Below, in pieces: positions 10,468-20,652 of a DNA stretch of 64,000 bases (its first letter is position 1; each line of letters begins with the position of its first letter). This DNA is from Bacteroidales bacterium (GTDB taxonomy: Bacteria > Bacteroidota > Bacteroidia > Bacteroidales > UBA932). The DNA lies in assembly GCA_016287075.1 (NCBI GenBank), contig JAEEVC010000006.1, positions 62,001 to 126,000 on the forward strand, given 5' to 3'. The notes beneath the pieces are model-generated. The model searched no databases and had not been told where the DNA came from. It was given only the letters and a program-made list of their open reading frames with translations. A program made the translations under genes and the position numbers.

Positions 10468-11243
10468 ACCGGATCGTCCGCCATTTCCTCGCTTTCATCC
10501 TGACCGCCGTCTGTCTCGGCGGCCTGCTGGTCGTCCTCCGCGCCGGTGCGAAGGACCGGCACCAGGTTCTGTGCAAGGAAGTGGACGTGACGGTTGCGGA
10601 CAGCCTCGAACGGCGTTTCGTCTCGGAGCAGGACGTGAAGGACTACCTCAAGGAATACGGCAACTATACCGGCCAGCGCATCGACAGCGTGGACCTCAAG
10701 CGCATCGAGAACCTGCTGGAAGGGCGGAGCGCCATCCGGGGCTGCGAAGCCTATGTGACCGGGGACGGCGTGCTGCATATCCGGGTCTCCCAGCGCGAGC
10801 CCATTGTCCGTTTCCAGACGGCGAATAACGGCTATTACGCCGACAGCCAGGGATTTATCTTCCCGCTGCAGAAGAATGACGCCGCCCGCGTCCCGGTCAT
10901 CGACGGAGCCGTCCCGCTGACGGTCGCCCGTGGATTCAAGGGCACGCCGGAGCAGGAAACGGAGCGCCGCTGGCTCGCGGAGGCGATCCGGCTGGTCGGC
11001 TTCATGGAGCAGGACAGGACCTGGAGGCATTTCTTCAGCCAGGTCACCGTCCTCCCCGGCGGCGACTTGGTCCTCATTCCGAATACGGGCCGCGAGCGCT
11101 TCCTCTTCGGCCCCGCCCGGGACATCGAGGCGAAATTCGGCCGGATCCGGACCTACTACGAGGCCGTCGTCCCGGCCGGGGAGCCGGACCGCTATGGGAG
11201 CGTGAACGTGAAATACGACAAACAGATCATCTGTAAAAAGTAA
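10464..11243 (+). CDS. ftsQ: FtsQ/DivIB-like cell division protein
   Basis: Single N-terminal TM, POTRA-like region; between murC and ftsA. Confidence 0.85.
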   Translation: MNRIVRHFLAFILTAVCLGGLLVVLRAGAKDRHQVLCKEVDVTVADSLERRFVSEQDVKDYLKEYGNYTGQRIDSVDLKRIENLLEGRSAIRGCEAYVTGDGVLHIRVSQREPIVRFQTANNGYYADSQGFIFPLQKNDAARVPVIDGAVPLTVARGFKGTPEQETERRWLAEAIRLVGFMEQDRTWRHFFSQVTVLPGGDLVLIPNTGRERFLFGPARDIEAKFGRIRTYYEAVVPAGEPDRYGSVNVKYDKQIICKK

Positions 11244-11250
11244 ACCCTAT

Positions 11251-12729
11251 ATGATTGACGAGAAATACATCGCCGCCATCGACCTGGGCACCGCCAAACT
11301 GGTGCTCAGCGTCGCCAAGGTGACGGGAGACGACGTCCAGGTCATCTACTACCGGGAGCATGCGTCCGAAGGCATCACCCGGAGCAACGTCATGAACCTG
11401 ATGAAGGCATCCGGACCGCTGCGCAGCGCCATCGGGGAGGCGGAAAGCGAACTGGGCATCCGCATCCGCCAGGTGGTCGTCGGACTCCCGCGCTACCGCG
11501 TCACCCAGGAGACCGCCAACGGACGTGTCGAACGGAGCACGCCGGACGACTACATCACCCGCGACGAGGTGGAGACCCTTAAATCCATCGCGGTGGAATC
11601 CTATCCCCTGGATGACATGAAAAACCAGATCATCTACGGGGCCATCGCCCAGTCCTTCTCCAACGACGACCAGATCCAGCTCCTGGACGAGGATGTCATC
11701 GGGACGGTCAGCGAGTCGCTCGAGGGCAATTTCAAGGTCTTCATCGGCGAGCGCCGCGCGACGACCGCCATCGACAAGATCTTCAACGACCTCGGCATCG
11801 CCATCGCCAAGAAATATTTCCTGCCCGACGTCGTCGCCCGGGCCGTCCTCAGCGAGGAGGAGAAGCAGAACGGCGTCGCGCTCATCGATTTCGGCGCCGG
11901 CGTCACGTCGGTCACCCTCTACCACGGCGGAATCATGCGCCACTACGAATCGATCCCCTTCGGCGCGGAGACCATCACGAACGACATCCGCCTGGAATGC
12001 TCGATTACGCCCCGTCTGGCCGAGAACATCAAGAAGGCCTACGGCGCCTGCATGCCGGAGAAACTGGCCTCCCTCAGCGAGAAGCGCATCCAGATCCGGT
12101 ATGAGGACCAGCCGTACAAGGAAGTGGCCGTCAAATTCATCTCCCGGATCATCGACGCCCGCGTCCGCGAGATCTTCGACGCCATCCTCTACTCCATCCA
12201 GGAGAGCGGGCTGGCCGGCATCCTCCGGAGCGGCATCGTCCTGACCGGCGGCGGGGCCAACCTCGCCAACGTCAAGCTCCTGCTGAAGGACATGAGCGGC
12301 TACAACGTCCGGATCGGCTATCCGAAGCACCTCTTCTCCGCCGCCGGCTGCACGGGCGTCTACGACCCGTCCGCCACGGCGGCCATCGGCATGCTCCTTG
12401 CGGCAAAGAACGACCGGCTGCCGGAATGCCTCGAAGCGCCGGTGCCGCAGTACGATGAACCGAAGGAGGAAGAGCCCCTGTATCAGGAGGTTCTCGAAGA
12501 GGAACCGGCCGAAGCACCCGCTGCCGAAGAGCCGGCCCAGATGAGCGAGGAAGAGTTCCGCCACGGCTCGACCGGCCAGCTCCTCGGGGACGACGCCTGG
12601 GAGACCGTGGAACCGCCGAAACGGAAAAAGAAGGTCCGCACGGAAAAGAACGGCTTCAAAATGCTGTGGAACAAGGTCGTCAAGGCGGCCGACGGACTGT
12701 ATGGACAGATAACGGACGACAATATTTAA
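11251..12729 (+). CDS. ftsA: Cell division protein FtsA
   Basis: IDLGTAKLV, IDFGAGVTSVTLY, GIVLTGGGANL actin-like motifs; C-terminal amphipathic-like tail; upstream of ftsZ. Confidence 0.95.
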   Translation: MIDEKYIAAIDLGTAKLVLSVAKVTGDDVQVIYYREHASEGITRSNVMNLMKASGPLRSAIGEAESELGIRIRQVVVGLPRYRVTQETANGRVERSTPDDYITRDEVETLKSIAVESYPLDDMKNQIIYGAIAQSFSNDDQIQLLDEDVIGTVSESLEGNFKVFIGERRATTAIDKIFNDLGIAIAKKYFLPDVVARAVLSEEEKQNGVALIDFGAGVTSVTLYHGGIMRHYESIPFGAETITNDIRLECSITPRLAENIKKAYGACMPEKLASLSEKRIQIRYEDQPYKEVAVKFISRIIDARVREIFDAILYSIQESGLAGILRSGIVLTGGGANLANVKLLLKDMSGYNVRIGYPKHLFSAAGCTGVYDPSATAAIGMLLAAKNDRLPECLEAPVPQYDEPKEEEPLYQEVLEEEPAEAPAAEEPAQMSEEEFRHGSTGQLLGDDAWETVEPPKRKKKVRTEKNGFKMLWNKVVKAADGLYGQITDDNI

Positions 12730-12733
12730 GAAT

Positions 12734-13963
12734 ATGGCCATCGAGAAAGATTTCGTCCTCCCGGACGACTGGAACCCGGAAAACGCGCTCATCAAGGTCA
12801 TCGGCGTGGGCGGAGGCGGCTGCAATGCCGTCACATACATGTACAACCAGCAGATCGAAGGCTGCAGCTTCATCGTCTGCAATACCGACTCGCAGGCCCT
12901 CCAGAAGAGCAATGTCCCCACGAAGATCCAGCTCGGGGAAGGGCTCGGCGCCGGCACGGACCCGATCGGCGGCCGGAACGCCGCGCTCGAGTCGCAGGAC
13001 GCCATCGCCCGGATCGCGCTGGACAGCGGGACGAAGATGCTCTTCATCACCGCCGGTCTGGGCGGCGGTACGGGGACAGGCGCCTCGCCGGTCATCGCCA
13101 AGATGGCGAAGGACCGCGGCATCCTGACCGTCGCCGTCGTGACGATCCCCTTCGCGAACGAGGGCAACGAGTCCCAGTCGAAGGCCGTCGACGGCATCCG
13201 CGAACTGGAGCAGACCGTGGACAGCCTGCTGATCATCAACAACGAGAAGCTGTATGAATTCTTCGGCGACGAACTCGTCCAGGACGCCTTCCCGAAGGCG
13301 GACGAGGTGCTCGCCACCGCCGTCCGCGGCATCATCGAGATCATCTCCAAGCCGGGCTTCATCAACGTGGACTTCAAGGATGTCACGAACATGATGCGCG
13401 GAAGCGGCATGGCCCTGATGGGCACCGGTGAAGGCCGGGGCGAGCACCGGCTCGAAGATGCCGTCAAGGGCGCCCTCGAATCCCCGCTCCTGAACGACTT
13501 CGACCTGAAGACGGCCAAGAACGTCCTGATCAACATCACCGTCGGAAGGAACGACAAGGGCGTGAAAATGAGCGACATGGAGAAGATCAACAAGCTCATC
13601 GGCGAATACACCGGCAACGCCAACAAGTTCAAGCGCGGCATCATTTACGAAGATGATCCCGAATTCGGGGACCGCGTCCGGATCACCGCCATCGCGACGG
13701 GCTTCGACATGGGCACGCTCGGGAACATCACGGACGTGAACCTCGGCAACATCATCGTCATCGACCCGGGCTTCACCTGGACCCGCTCCACGGCGGAGAA
13801 AGGCGAGGTGGAACTGCCGGAAATCCCCATCACCAAGATCGATTTCAACACGACCGCAAATACCTGCAAATTCAATTATGACACGGCGCCGTGCCTCTAC
13901 GTACGGAAGGGGGAAGACCTTTCCCTCCTGCGGAATGTGCCGGCCATCAGAAGACAATCCTAG
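12734..13963 (+). CDS. ftsZ: Cell division GTPase FtsZ
   Basis: GVGGGGCNAV, GLGGGTGTGASPV tubulin signature; terminal VPAIRRQS. Confidence 0.96.
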   Translation: MAIEKDFVLPDDWNPENALIKVIGVGGGGCNAVTYMYNQQIEGCSFIVCNTDSQALQKSNVPTKIQLGEGLGAGTDPIGGRNAALESQDAIARIALDSGTKMLFITAGLGGGTGTGASPVIAKMAKDRGILTVAVVTIPFANEGNESQSKAVDGIRELEQTVDSLLIINNEKLYEFFGDELVQDAFPKADEVLATAVRGIIEIISKPGFINVDFKDVTNMMRGSGMALMGTGEGRGEHRLEDAVKGALESPLLNDFDLKTAKNVLINITVGRNDKGVKMSDMEKINKLIGEYTGNANKFKRGIIYEDDPEFGDRVRITAIATGFDMGTLGNITDVNLGNIIVIDPGFTWTRSTAEKGEVELPEIPITKIDFNTTANTCKFNYDTAPCLYVRKGEDLSLLRNVPAIRRQS

Positions 13964-13966
13964 GAT

Positions 13967-15751
13967 ATGGAAAGAAAGACTCGCGTACGTTTCGCCCCGT
14001 CCCCGACCGGTCCCCTGCACATGGGCGGCGTCCGGACGGCATTGTACAACTACCTCTACGCCAAGCAGCGCGGCGGTGACTTCATCCTCCGCATCGAGGA
14101 CACCGACTCCCACCGCTTCGTGCCCGGCGCGGAGCAATATATCATCGAAGCGCTGAACTGGTGCGGCATCGTGCCCGACGAGGGAGTCGATGCCGACGGG
14201 AAGGTCGTGGAAACGCCTTCCGTGCGCCATCCCCATGCTCCGTACCGCCAGTCCCAGCGGCGTCCGATCTACCGGCAGTATGCCGAGCAGCTCGTCGCCG
14301 CCGGATGGGCCTACTACGCCTTCGACACCGCGGCTGAACTGGACGCGAAACGCGCCGAAGCCGAAGCGGCCGGCCAGACCTTCATCTACAACCAGACGAC
14401 GCGGAAATCGCTCCGCAACTCGCTGACCCTTCCGGCGGAAGAGGTGGAACGCCTCCTCGCGGAAACGACGGACTGGACCGTCCGCTTCAGGATGCCGGAG
14501 AATACCGTCGTCGCAATGGACGACCTCATCCGCGGACACATCGAAGTGAATACCGACACGCTCGACGACAAGGTGCTCTGGAAGCGGGCGGACGAACTGC
14601 CGACCTACCACCTGGCCAATATCGTCGATGACCACCTCATGGAAATCACCGAGGTCATCCGCGGCGAAGAATGGCTCCCGTCCCTGCCGCTGCACTACCT
14701 GCTTTACCGGGCGTTCGGCTGGACGGAGACCCAGCCCCGCTTCGCCCACCTGTCCCTGCTCCTCAAGCCGGACGGGAAGGGCAAGCTCTCCAAACGGGAC
14801 GGCGACCGGCTCGGATTTCCGGTCTTCCCGCTGCGCTGGGTGAACGCCGAGGGCGAAGTCTCCCGCGGCTACCGCGAGGACGGCTATTTCCCGGAGGCCT
14901 TCGTCAACATGCTCGCCTTCCTCGGCTGGAACCCGGGCGACGACCGCGAACTCTTCTCCCTCGACGAACTCGTGGAGGCCTTCTCGCTGGAGCGCGTCAT
15001 CCGCTCCGGGGCCCGCTTCAATGCGGACAAGGCGAAATGGTACAACAAGGAGTACCTGCGGATGAAACCGACGGAAGAGCTTGTGGACCTGTTCGTTCCG
15101 GTCCTGGAATCCCACGGGGTGAAGGTCGTGGAATGCCCCGCCTGCGCCCTCGTCGCCGGTGCGGAGCTCTCCCCTGCCGGCCATGATTTCCAGAACCATA
15201 TCTTCACGAAGGAATATGTCGGCCGGGTCGTCGAACTGATCCGGGAACGCGCCACCTTCGTCTCCGATTTCTGGACCATCGCCTCCTACCTGTTCATCGC
15301 CCCGTCCGAATTCGAGGCCTTCGGCGTGAAGGCCGGCGCGGCGGTCGCCGAGAAGCCGGCGGATCCCCGCCGGGCACCGGACCCGCGCGCCAAGGTCTAT
15401 GACGATGCGGCCACCGCGCCGTTCCTCGCCAAGGACGTGGACAAGTTCTGGAAAATGGAGAACTACACCTGCGCCTTCGAAGTGACCCAGTACATCAGCG
15501 GGGTCAACTTCGGCTTCGACGACCTCGATCCCTATTACGGGCCGCTGGCCAAACCGGCGCTCGAAACGGCCCTCGAGGAGTACATCAAGATGCGCGAATA
15601 TCCGATGGGCAAGACGATGAACTGCCTCCGGCTCGCCCTTGCGGGCGCCTCCAGCGGCCTCGGCATCGCCGACATCATCTCCCTCATCGGACGGCGCGAG
15701 TTTGCGGCCCGGATGGGTTACATCGCAGAAAAACTTGGAAGAACACTTTGA
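13967..15751 (+). CDS. gltX: Glutamate--tRNA ligase
   Basis: RFAPSPTGPLHMGGVRTALYNYL (HIGH-type motif), KLSKRDGD (KMSKS-type). Confidence 0.94.
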   Translation: MERKTRVRFAPSPTGPLHMGGVRTALYNYLYAKQRGGDFILRIEDTDSHRFVPGAEQYIIEALNWCGIVPDEGVDADGKVVETPSVRHPHAPYRQSQRRPIYRQYAEQLVAAGWAYYAFDTAAELDAKRAEAEAAGQTFIYNQTTRKSLRNSLTLPAEEVERLLAETTDWTVRFRMPENTVVAMDDLIRGHIEVNTDTLDDKVLWKRADELPTYHLANIVDDHLMEITEVIRGEEWLPSLPLHYLLYRAFGWTETQPRFAHLSLLLKPDGKGKLSKRDGDRLGFPVFPLRWVNAEGEVSRGYREDGYFPEAFVNMLAFLGWNPGDDRELFSLDELVEAFSLERVIRSGARFNADKAKWYNKEYLRMKPTEELVDLFVPVLESHGVKVVECPACALVAGAELSPAGHDFQNHIFTKEYVGRVVELIRERATFVSDFWTIASYLFIAPSEFEAFGVKAGAAVAEKPADPRRAPDPRAKVYDDAATAPFLAKDVDKFWKMENYTCAFEVTQYISGVNFGFDDLDPYYGPLAKPALETALEEYIKMREYPMGKTMNCLRLALAGASSGLGIADIISLIGRREFAARMGYIAEKLGRTL

Positions 15752-15753
15752 TT

Positions 15754-16323
15754 ATGAAAAAGATCCTGATCCTTCTCGCCCTTCTCGCCTTCACGGCGGG
15801 CACGGCGGCGGCCCAAAGCAACATATCCCGGCTCAAGGGGACCTATTTCCAGCTTTCAGCCGAAGGCGACCGCGGTTTCGGCGCCGGCCTGTCCGCCGGT
15901 GCGGGCCATGTATTCGGCAACGGTTTCAGCCTGTCCGCCGGCCTCGGCGGCGAATGGAACCAGCGCCCGAACGTCGGCAACAACTTCTTCGTCACCGGTT
16001 ATGGCGAAGCGAAATACTCCTTCCTCAAGACCACGGTCAGCCCCTTTCTCGCCGCCCGGATCAAGCTCCGCTACCTGATTCCGAGCCACATCCAGACGGG
16101 CATCGAGACCGGACAGTTCTACTGCAACGCGACGCAGTTCGACCTCTTCGGCCTCGGCATCGCCGGCGTCGACCTCGGCCGCTTCTCCATCTGGGGCGGC
16201 ATCGGCGGCGGCCCCTCCTTCTTCACGGAAGAGCGCAAGGACGCCGAGACCCTGAAAGTCACCAGCTCCAGCCAGATGTTCATGGACCTTCTCTACGAGA
16301 TCGGTCTTACCTACTGGTTCTAG
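15754..16323 (+). CDS. Small outer-membrane beta-barrel-like hypothetical protein
   Basis: Signal peptide MKKILILLALLAFTAGTAAAQ, alternating Gly/aromatic strands, terminal YWF; ATG at 15754 preferred over TTG at 15748. Confidence 0.65.
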   Translation: MKKILILLALLAFTAGTAAAQSNISRLKGTYFQLSAEGDRGFGAGLSAGAGHVFGNGFSLSAGLGGEWNQRPNVGNNFFVTGYGEAKYSFLKTTVSPFLAARIKLRYLIPSHIQTGIETGQFYCNATQFDLFGLGIAGVDLGRFSIWGGIGGGPSFFTEERKDAETLKVTSSSQMFMDLLYEIGLTYWF

Positions 16324-16513
16324 GCGCGCGATCGTCGCTCCGACGCTGCGGACAAACACGTTTACACGTCTGCATGCCCGTTTCCGTGTCGCACCTACCT
16401 TTCCTGAAGGCGGGTGCGGCACGTTTTGACACCTCAGCGCACGATTTCGTGTTTGGCTGAACAAATATCGGACAGCCCGGCAGCCGCACATCATCATCCG
16501 CGGCGTACCGGAC

Positions 16514-17629
16514 CTACTCGTTTACAATGTGCAACACCAAGTACTCCGAGCGCGTTCCGACGCGGATTTTCGGGCCCCAGATGCCCAGCCCGGAGCTCAC
16601 GTAGTACCGGGTCTTTCCACGCATGTGATGCCCCCATGCCTTCTCGTACAGGGCATCCGTAATCCATGAGAGGGGCCAGACCTGCCCGTGGTGGGTGTGG
16701 CCGCTGAACTGGAAGTCGATCCCCGCCTCTTCAGCCTCCTCCAGGTGGGAGGGCTGATGGTCGAGGAGGAGGGTAAACCGTTCCGTGGTATCGGTGATTT
16801 CCCACAGGGCGGGACGGCAGGGATAGCTCCTGTCGTTCCGGCCGATGACACGGATGCCGGCGAAGTCGGCCGATGCGTCTTTCAGCAGGCGGATTCCCGC
16901 GGCTTCGAAAAATGCCTCCGCCCCATCCACGTCGCCATAGTACTCATGATTGCCCAGGACGGCGAAGGCCGGCGCTGACAGGCGGTGGAATTCATCGGCA
17001 AAGCCTCCTTCCAGGACAGGGCGGAGATGAAGGTCGACCACGTCGCCGCAGAAGAGGACGAGGTCCGGATTTTCCGCATTGATCAGGTCCACCCAGCGGG
17101 ACAACTCCCCGCGCCGGTTGCCGTATCCCAGATGGAGGTCGCTGGCGAGTACGATGGTGAGCGGTCTTTCCAACGGCCTGTCCGTGAGGATCTTCAGTTC
17201 CTCGCGGTACTTGTGCCTGTAGTGGATTCCGCCGGCGGTCATCACGACGGCCACAATGCCGGCGATGCCTGCCAGGCCGGCCCTGCTTTCGGAGAGACAC
17301 CCCTTCGGAAGAACCCGGCACAGGGTAAGGACATCCGCAAGGATGAAGATGACGAGCAGATACAGGAAGGCAATCATCCAGGGATAACCGACCTCCGAGA
17401 GGACGGTCGCCGCCCGGACGGACAGCCTCTCGCTCAGGCCCATGCCTGCGAAAGCGAGGATCATCCACAGCAGGAACAGACCGACGGCGGCCAACCTGAA
17501 GGGCAGGCCGCCGGGCGTGATCCGCCACAGGTGCCAGGACACGTAGCAGACCGAGGCGAGGAACGCCAGTATGACAAGGATCAGTCCCGCTTTCAATGTC
17601 AGCGTCACAAGGGACTTACTTCTCCACAA
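16514..17629 (-). CDS. Membrane-anchored metallophosphoesterase
   Basis: N-terminal TM helices; LASDLHLGY, FCGDVVD, LGNHEYYGD, FSGHTHHGQ calcineurin-type motifs. Confidence 0.9.
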   Translation of the reverse strand: MWRSKSLVTLTLKAGLILVILAFLASVCYVSWHLWRITPGGLPFRLAAVGLFLLWMILAFAGMGLSERLSVRAATVLSEVGYPWMIAFLYLLVIFILADVLTLCRVLPKGCLSESRAGLAGIAGIVAVVMTAGGIHYRHKYREELKILTDRPLERPLTIVLASDLHLGYGNRRGELSRWVDLINAENPDLVLFCGDVVDLHLRPVLEGGFADEFHRLSAPAFAVLGNHEYYGDVDGAEAFFEAAGIRLLKDASADFAGIRVIGRNDRSYPCRPALWEITDTTERFTLLLDHQPSHLEEAEEAGIDFQFSGHTHHGQVWPLSWITDALYEKAWGHHMRGKTRYYVSSGLGIWGPKIRVGTRSEYLVLHIVNE

Positions 17630-18674
17630 TCACGAAGTGCGTGTCGCGCTTTCGCTCGCCTTCTTCATCGGTCGGGGCGTTCACCAGGTGCGTGTCCGCC
17701 TTGCCCAGGCCGCGGACACAGAGGGCGGTCGAGCCACCGCCGTCCATGTTCAGGGCATACTGGGGATTGAAGTGCTTCACGAGGAACTGGGTCACTTCCT
17801 TGGCCGTCATGCCCGCGCTGGAGGTGCGCCGGCCGTCGATGGCGATCATCAGGAAGTGGTTGTTCTCGGTCTTGGCGACGACCGTACGGGGATGCCGGAC
17901 GCCCTGGTGGCGCAGCGGATCCTCATAGTCGAGCTTGTTGATCTGGGAACTGGTCAGCCCAGCATCGGCGAAGGTCTCGCCCACCGGTTCGAAGTCGTCG
18001 ATGAGCATCGGGGCGCTCGTGATGATGTTCCTGTGCTTGCTCGAATTGTAGAAGGAACGCTGCTGGGCGATGGTCTTGCCCTTGCCGTCAAAGGCGATCG
18101 TGATATCCCGGTCGCCCTCGATGTACAGGGCCCCTTCGTCCTTCCACTGCGGGACGGTCGTCGTGCCGATGACATTGTTCGGCATCATGGACCATACCTT
18201 CCCGTCCACCTTGACGACGATGGAGGCGAGTTCATAGCCCGCGTTGATCGCCGCGACCGCGTTGTTGTGGTCCTTGAAGACCTGCGAGACGACGACGGAA
18301 GGATTGTAGTAGGTCAGCTTGACCGCATACTTCGGATTCGAAAGGTCCAGGTCCACGACATACACCTTCTGCTGCGAATTGGACAGCGCATCCTTGCCGG
18401 AAAAAGCGTAATAGACGACGCCGTCGGCGACCGTGGAGGTGGTCCATCCCGTCCCGGACGGGGTCACCACCTTGCCGCGGTTGGCATCCCAGGGATGCGT
18501 CTCGTCTGGCTTTTCATCGGGCTTCTCATCGCCGGGGGTATCAGGCGTGGTCGTGTCATCCGGCTTCTCAACCGGCTTCGGCGGCGGCACCTCGACGGTA
18601 ATCTTGTTCCCCCCGCAGTCGGAGAGCAACAGGGGGAACAAGATAACAATCAGAAAGATAAACCTTCTTTTCAT
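17616..18674 (-). CDS. Phosphodiester glycosidase (NAGPA/DUF2233) family lipoprotein
   Basis: Signal/lipobox-like N-terminus; NMDGGGSTAL signature; MIAIDGRR. Confidence 0.85.
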   Translation of the reverse strand: MKRRFIFLIVILFPLLLSDCGGNKITVEVPPPKPVEKPDDTTTPDTPGDEKPDEKPDETHPWDANRGKVVTPSGTGWTTSTVADGVVYYAFSGKDALSNSQQKVYVVDLDLSNPKYAVKLTYYNPSVVVSQVFKDHNNAVAAINAGYELASIVVKVDGKVWSMMPNNVIGTTTVPQWKDEGALYIEGDRDITIAFDGKGKTIAQQRSFYNSSKHRNIITSAPMLIDDFEPVGETFADAGLTSSQINKLDYEDPLRHQGVRHPRTVVAKTENNHFLMIAIDGRRTSSAGMTAKEVTQFLVKHFNPQYALNMDGGGSTALCVRGLGKADTHLVNAPTDEEGERKRDTHFVIVEK

Positions 18675-18681
18675 AGAATCA

Positions 18682-20637
18682 TTACTTCAGTTTCGGGAAT
18701 TCACCGCTCAAATCCCAGACCGTTTCGGACCAGCCGAGATCCTTCGCGACCTGCGAGACGGTCTTGCCGGCGGCAGCCGCCTTGCCATGATAGGCGAAGG
18801 CATAGGTGCCCGCACCTCCGACCATCGGATGATCCGGATCCGAATCCTCCTGGTCGAACGGAACATACGTACCGAGTTCGGCATTCTTGATGCAATCCTG
18901 GAAGTCCAGGTCCGGCTTGCGGATGCAGCCCGCCAGGTAGTTCTTGACGGCTGTGGCACCGACAACCGCACCGTTGCTGTAATGCTCGCTCGCATCCCCG
19001 CAATTGGACTTCAGGAGCGTATTCCAGGCGATGCACTTCTCCACATGGTTCTTGGGATCGTAGCTGTTGCAGTTGGATGCATTAGACTTCTGCCCGGCAA
19101 CGGCCCGGCCGACGATACCGCCGAAGAGGTACTGCGTGGTCACGGAAGCGGTGGAATAGCAGTTGTAGATGGAAGAACCCTCCACGACCAATTCACCGAC
19201 GATACCGCCGCAGATGGATGCCGTGGAAACGATGGAACCGGCGCTCCAGCTGTCGCGGATCGTGATCGCGCGTCCGACGTCGGTACCGACCAGGCCGCCG
19301 CACTTCTGTCCGTTGGGTCCGTTGATGACCACATCCGCGGAGCAGGCGGTGATGACGCACCCACGGCCGTTGCCGAACAGGCCGCCGATCTTGCCCTTGC
19401 CGTCGATGGAACCCTGCACATGTACACGGCTCACCTCGCAAGGGAGGTCGTTCACGCCGCCGTATCCGCCCAGGATACCGCTGCCGTCATTGCTGGTTTT
19501 GACGGTGGCATTGACGAACTTTACGTCATAGCACTTGCCATACAGCACGCCGAAGAAGCTGGCATAGGATCCGGTCCAGGTGGTGCAGTTGAAGTTGGAG
19601 ATCGTGTGGTCGTCGCCGTCGAAGTCGATGCCCTTGTCGTACGACGGGCCGGTCGTGTTGAGCGGCGTCCATTCCATGCCGGTCATGTCGATATCGGCGC
19701 CGAGACGGAAGTAGCGGCACTCGCCGGCGGCCATATCCTCGAAGATATGGGACATATGCTCGGGCGTGGTAATCACCCAGGGATCGCCGGCGACACCGGT
19801 ACCGGAGGCATAGCGCTTCTCGCCGGAAACCCAGCGGGAGGCATCGGAAAGGGTCAGCGTATTGACCGTACCGCCCTTGAGGACAGCATCCGCCGTGAAA
19901 TTCAGGGGCTGGTCGATGAACTTGCCGTCGGCCTTGACCTCCACCTTCACGGGCGTGCCCGCCGGGACGGTCAGGTCGTTCCAGGAAGTGGTCATCCACG
20001 CCGTGAGGAGATGGTCCGGGCCGATGGTGACGCCGGAAAGCGTGAGGTTCAGTTTGTCCGTTTTGGCCTCACCGTTGCCGCTGTAGAAGAGCGGGGTCTC
20101 GCTCACGAGGGCCACGCTGGATACCTCGGAGACCTCGTCCGGGAGGGCGATGACGAACTTCAGGACACCGCTCTGCTTGATCGAGCCGCCATGGGCAGCC
20201 GCCCAAGCGGAACTGAAGGTGAACGATTCATAGGCGTCCACGCCCTCCAGGGCGGAGGTATAGCGCAGGTGCGCGGTCCCGCCGTTCCCCTGCTGGGACT
20301 GGTTGCTCCAATCAGCCGTGTTGGCATCAACGCCGGGATAAAGGATGGTGAAGGATTCGCCGGAGACAGGCCTGCCGGTGAATTCCGCAAACTTGGCGGA
20401 GAACCCCTTCTTGATGTTGAATACTTGCGTTTCCTCACCGATAACGGTCAGACGGTCTGTTGCTTCCCAGCTCCAGGAAAAGCCGTACTGGGCGCCAACG
20501 CGGGTCGCGTCATCGGGAATGGAAGCACGGATGGTCACCTCCGGCTGCGGAGCCGGAAGATCCGTCCGGGAAACCTTGTTGCAGGAAAGGACGACACCCG
20601 CAACCAGCATTAAAGCAATGGATATTCTCGTTTTCAT
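18682..20637 (-). CDS. GLUG-repeat surface lipoprotein with fimbrillin-like N-terminus
   Basis: Lipobox VVLSCNK; GGLFGNG, GGLVGTD, GGIVGEL, GGIVGRA repeats; 651 aa. Confidence 0.75.
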   Translation of the reverse strand: MKTRISIALMLVAGVVLSCNKVSRTDLPAPQPEVTIRASIPDDATRVGAQYGFSWSWEATDRLTVIGEETQVFNIKKGFSAKFAEFTGRPVSGESFTILYPGVDANTADWSNQSQQGNGGTAHLRYTSALEGVDAYESFTFSSAWAAAHGGSIKQSGVLKFVIALPDEVSEVSSVALVSETPLFYSGNGEAKTDKLNLTLSGVTIGPDHLLTAWMTTSWNDLTVPAGTPVKVEVKADGKFIDQPLNFTADAVLKGGTVNTLTLSDASRWVSGEKRYASGTGVAGDPWVITTPEHMSHIFEDMAAGECRYFRLGADIDMTGMEWTPLNTTGPSYDKGIDFDGDDHTISNFNCTTWTGSYASFFGVLYGKCYDVKFVNATVKTSNDGSGILGGYGGVNDLPCEVSRVHVQGSIDGKGKIGGLFGNGRGCVITACSADVVINGPNGQKCGGLVGTDVGRAITIRDSWSAGSIVSTASICGGIVGELVVEGSSIYNCYSTASVTTQYLFGGIVGRAVAGQKSNASNCNSYDPKNHVEKCIAWNTLLKSNCGDASEHYSNGAVVGATAVKNYLAGCIRKPDLDFQDCIKNAELGTYVPFDQEDSDPDHPMVGGAGTYAFAYHGKAAAAGKTVSQVAKDLGWSETVWDLSGEFPKLK

Positions 20638-20652
20638 AAGGCAGTGCGGGTA

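Noticed and set aside
2388-15199. Very long minus-strand ORFs (991, 956, 805, 839 aa) opposite the dcw genes
   Set aside because: Shadow ORFs produced by high GC3; they lie antisense to well-identified genes and are biased in composition (Asp/Glu/Gly/Val/His-rich) with no recognisable domains.
16324-16513. Possible small RNA or repeat in the gap after the outer-membrane protein gene
   Set aside because: Contains loose CACGTTT-type motifs and a weak hairpin, but no clear periodicity or promoter that I could support.
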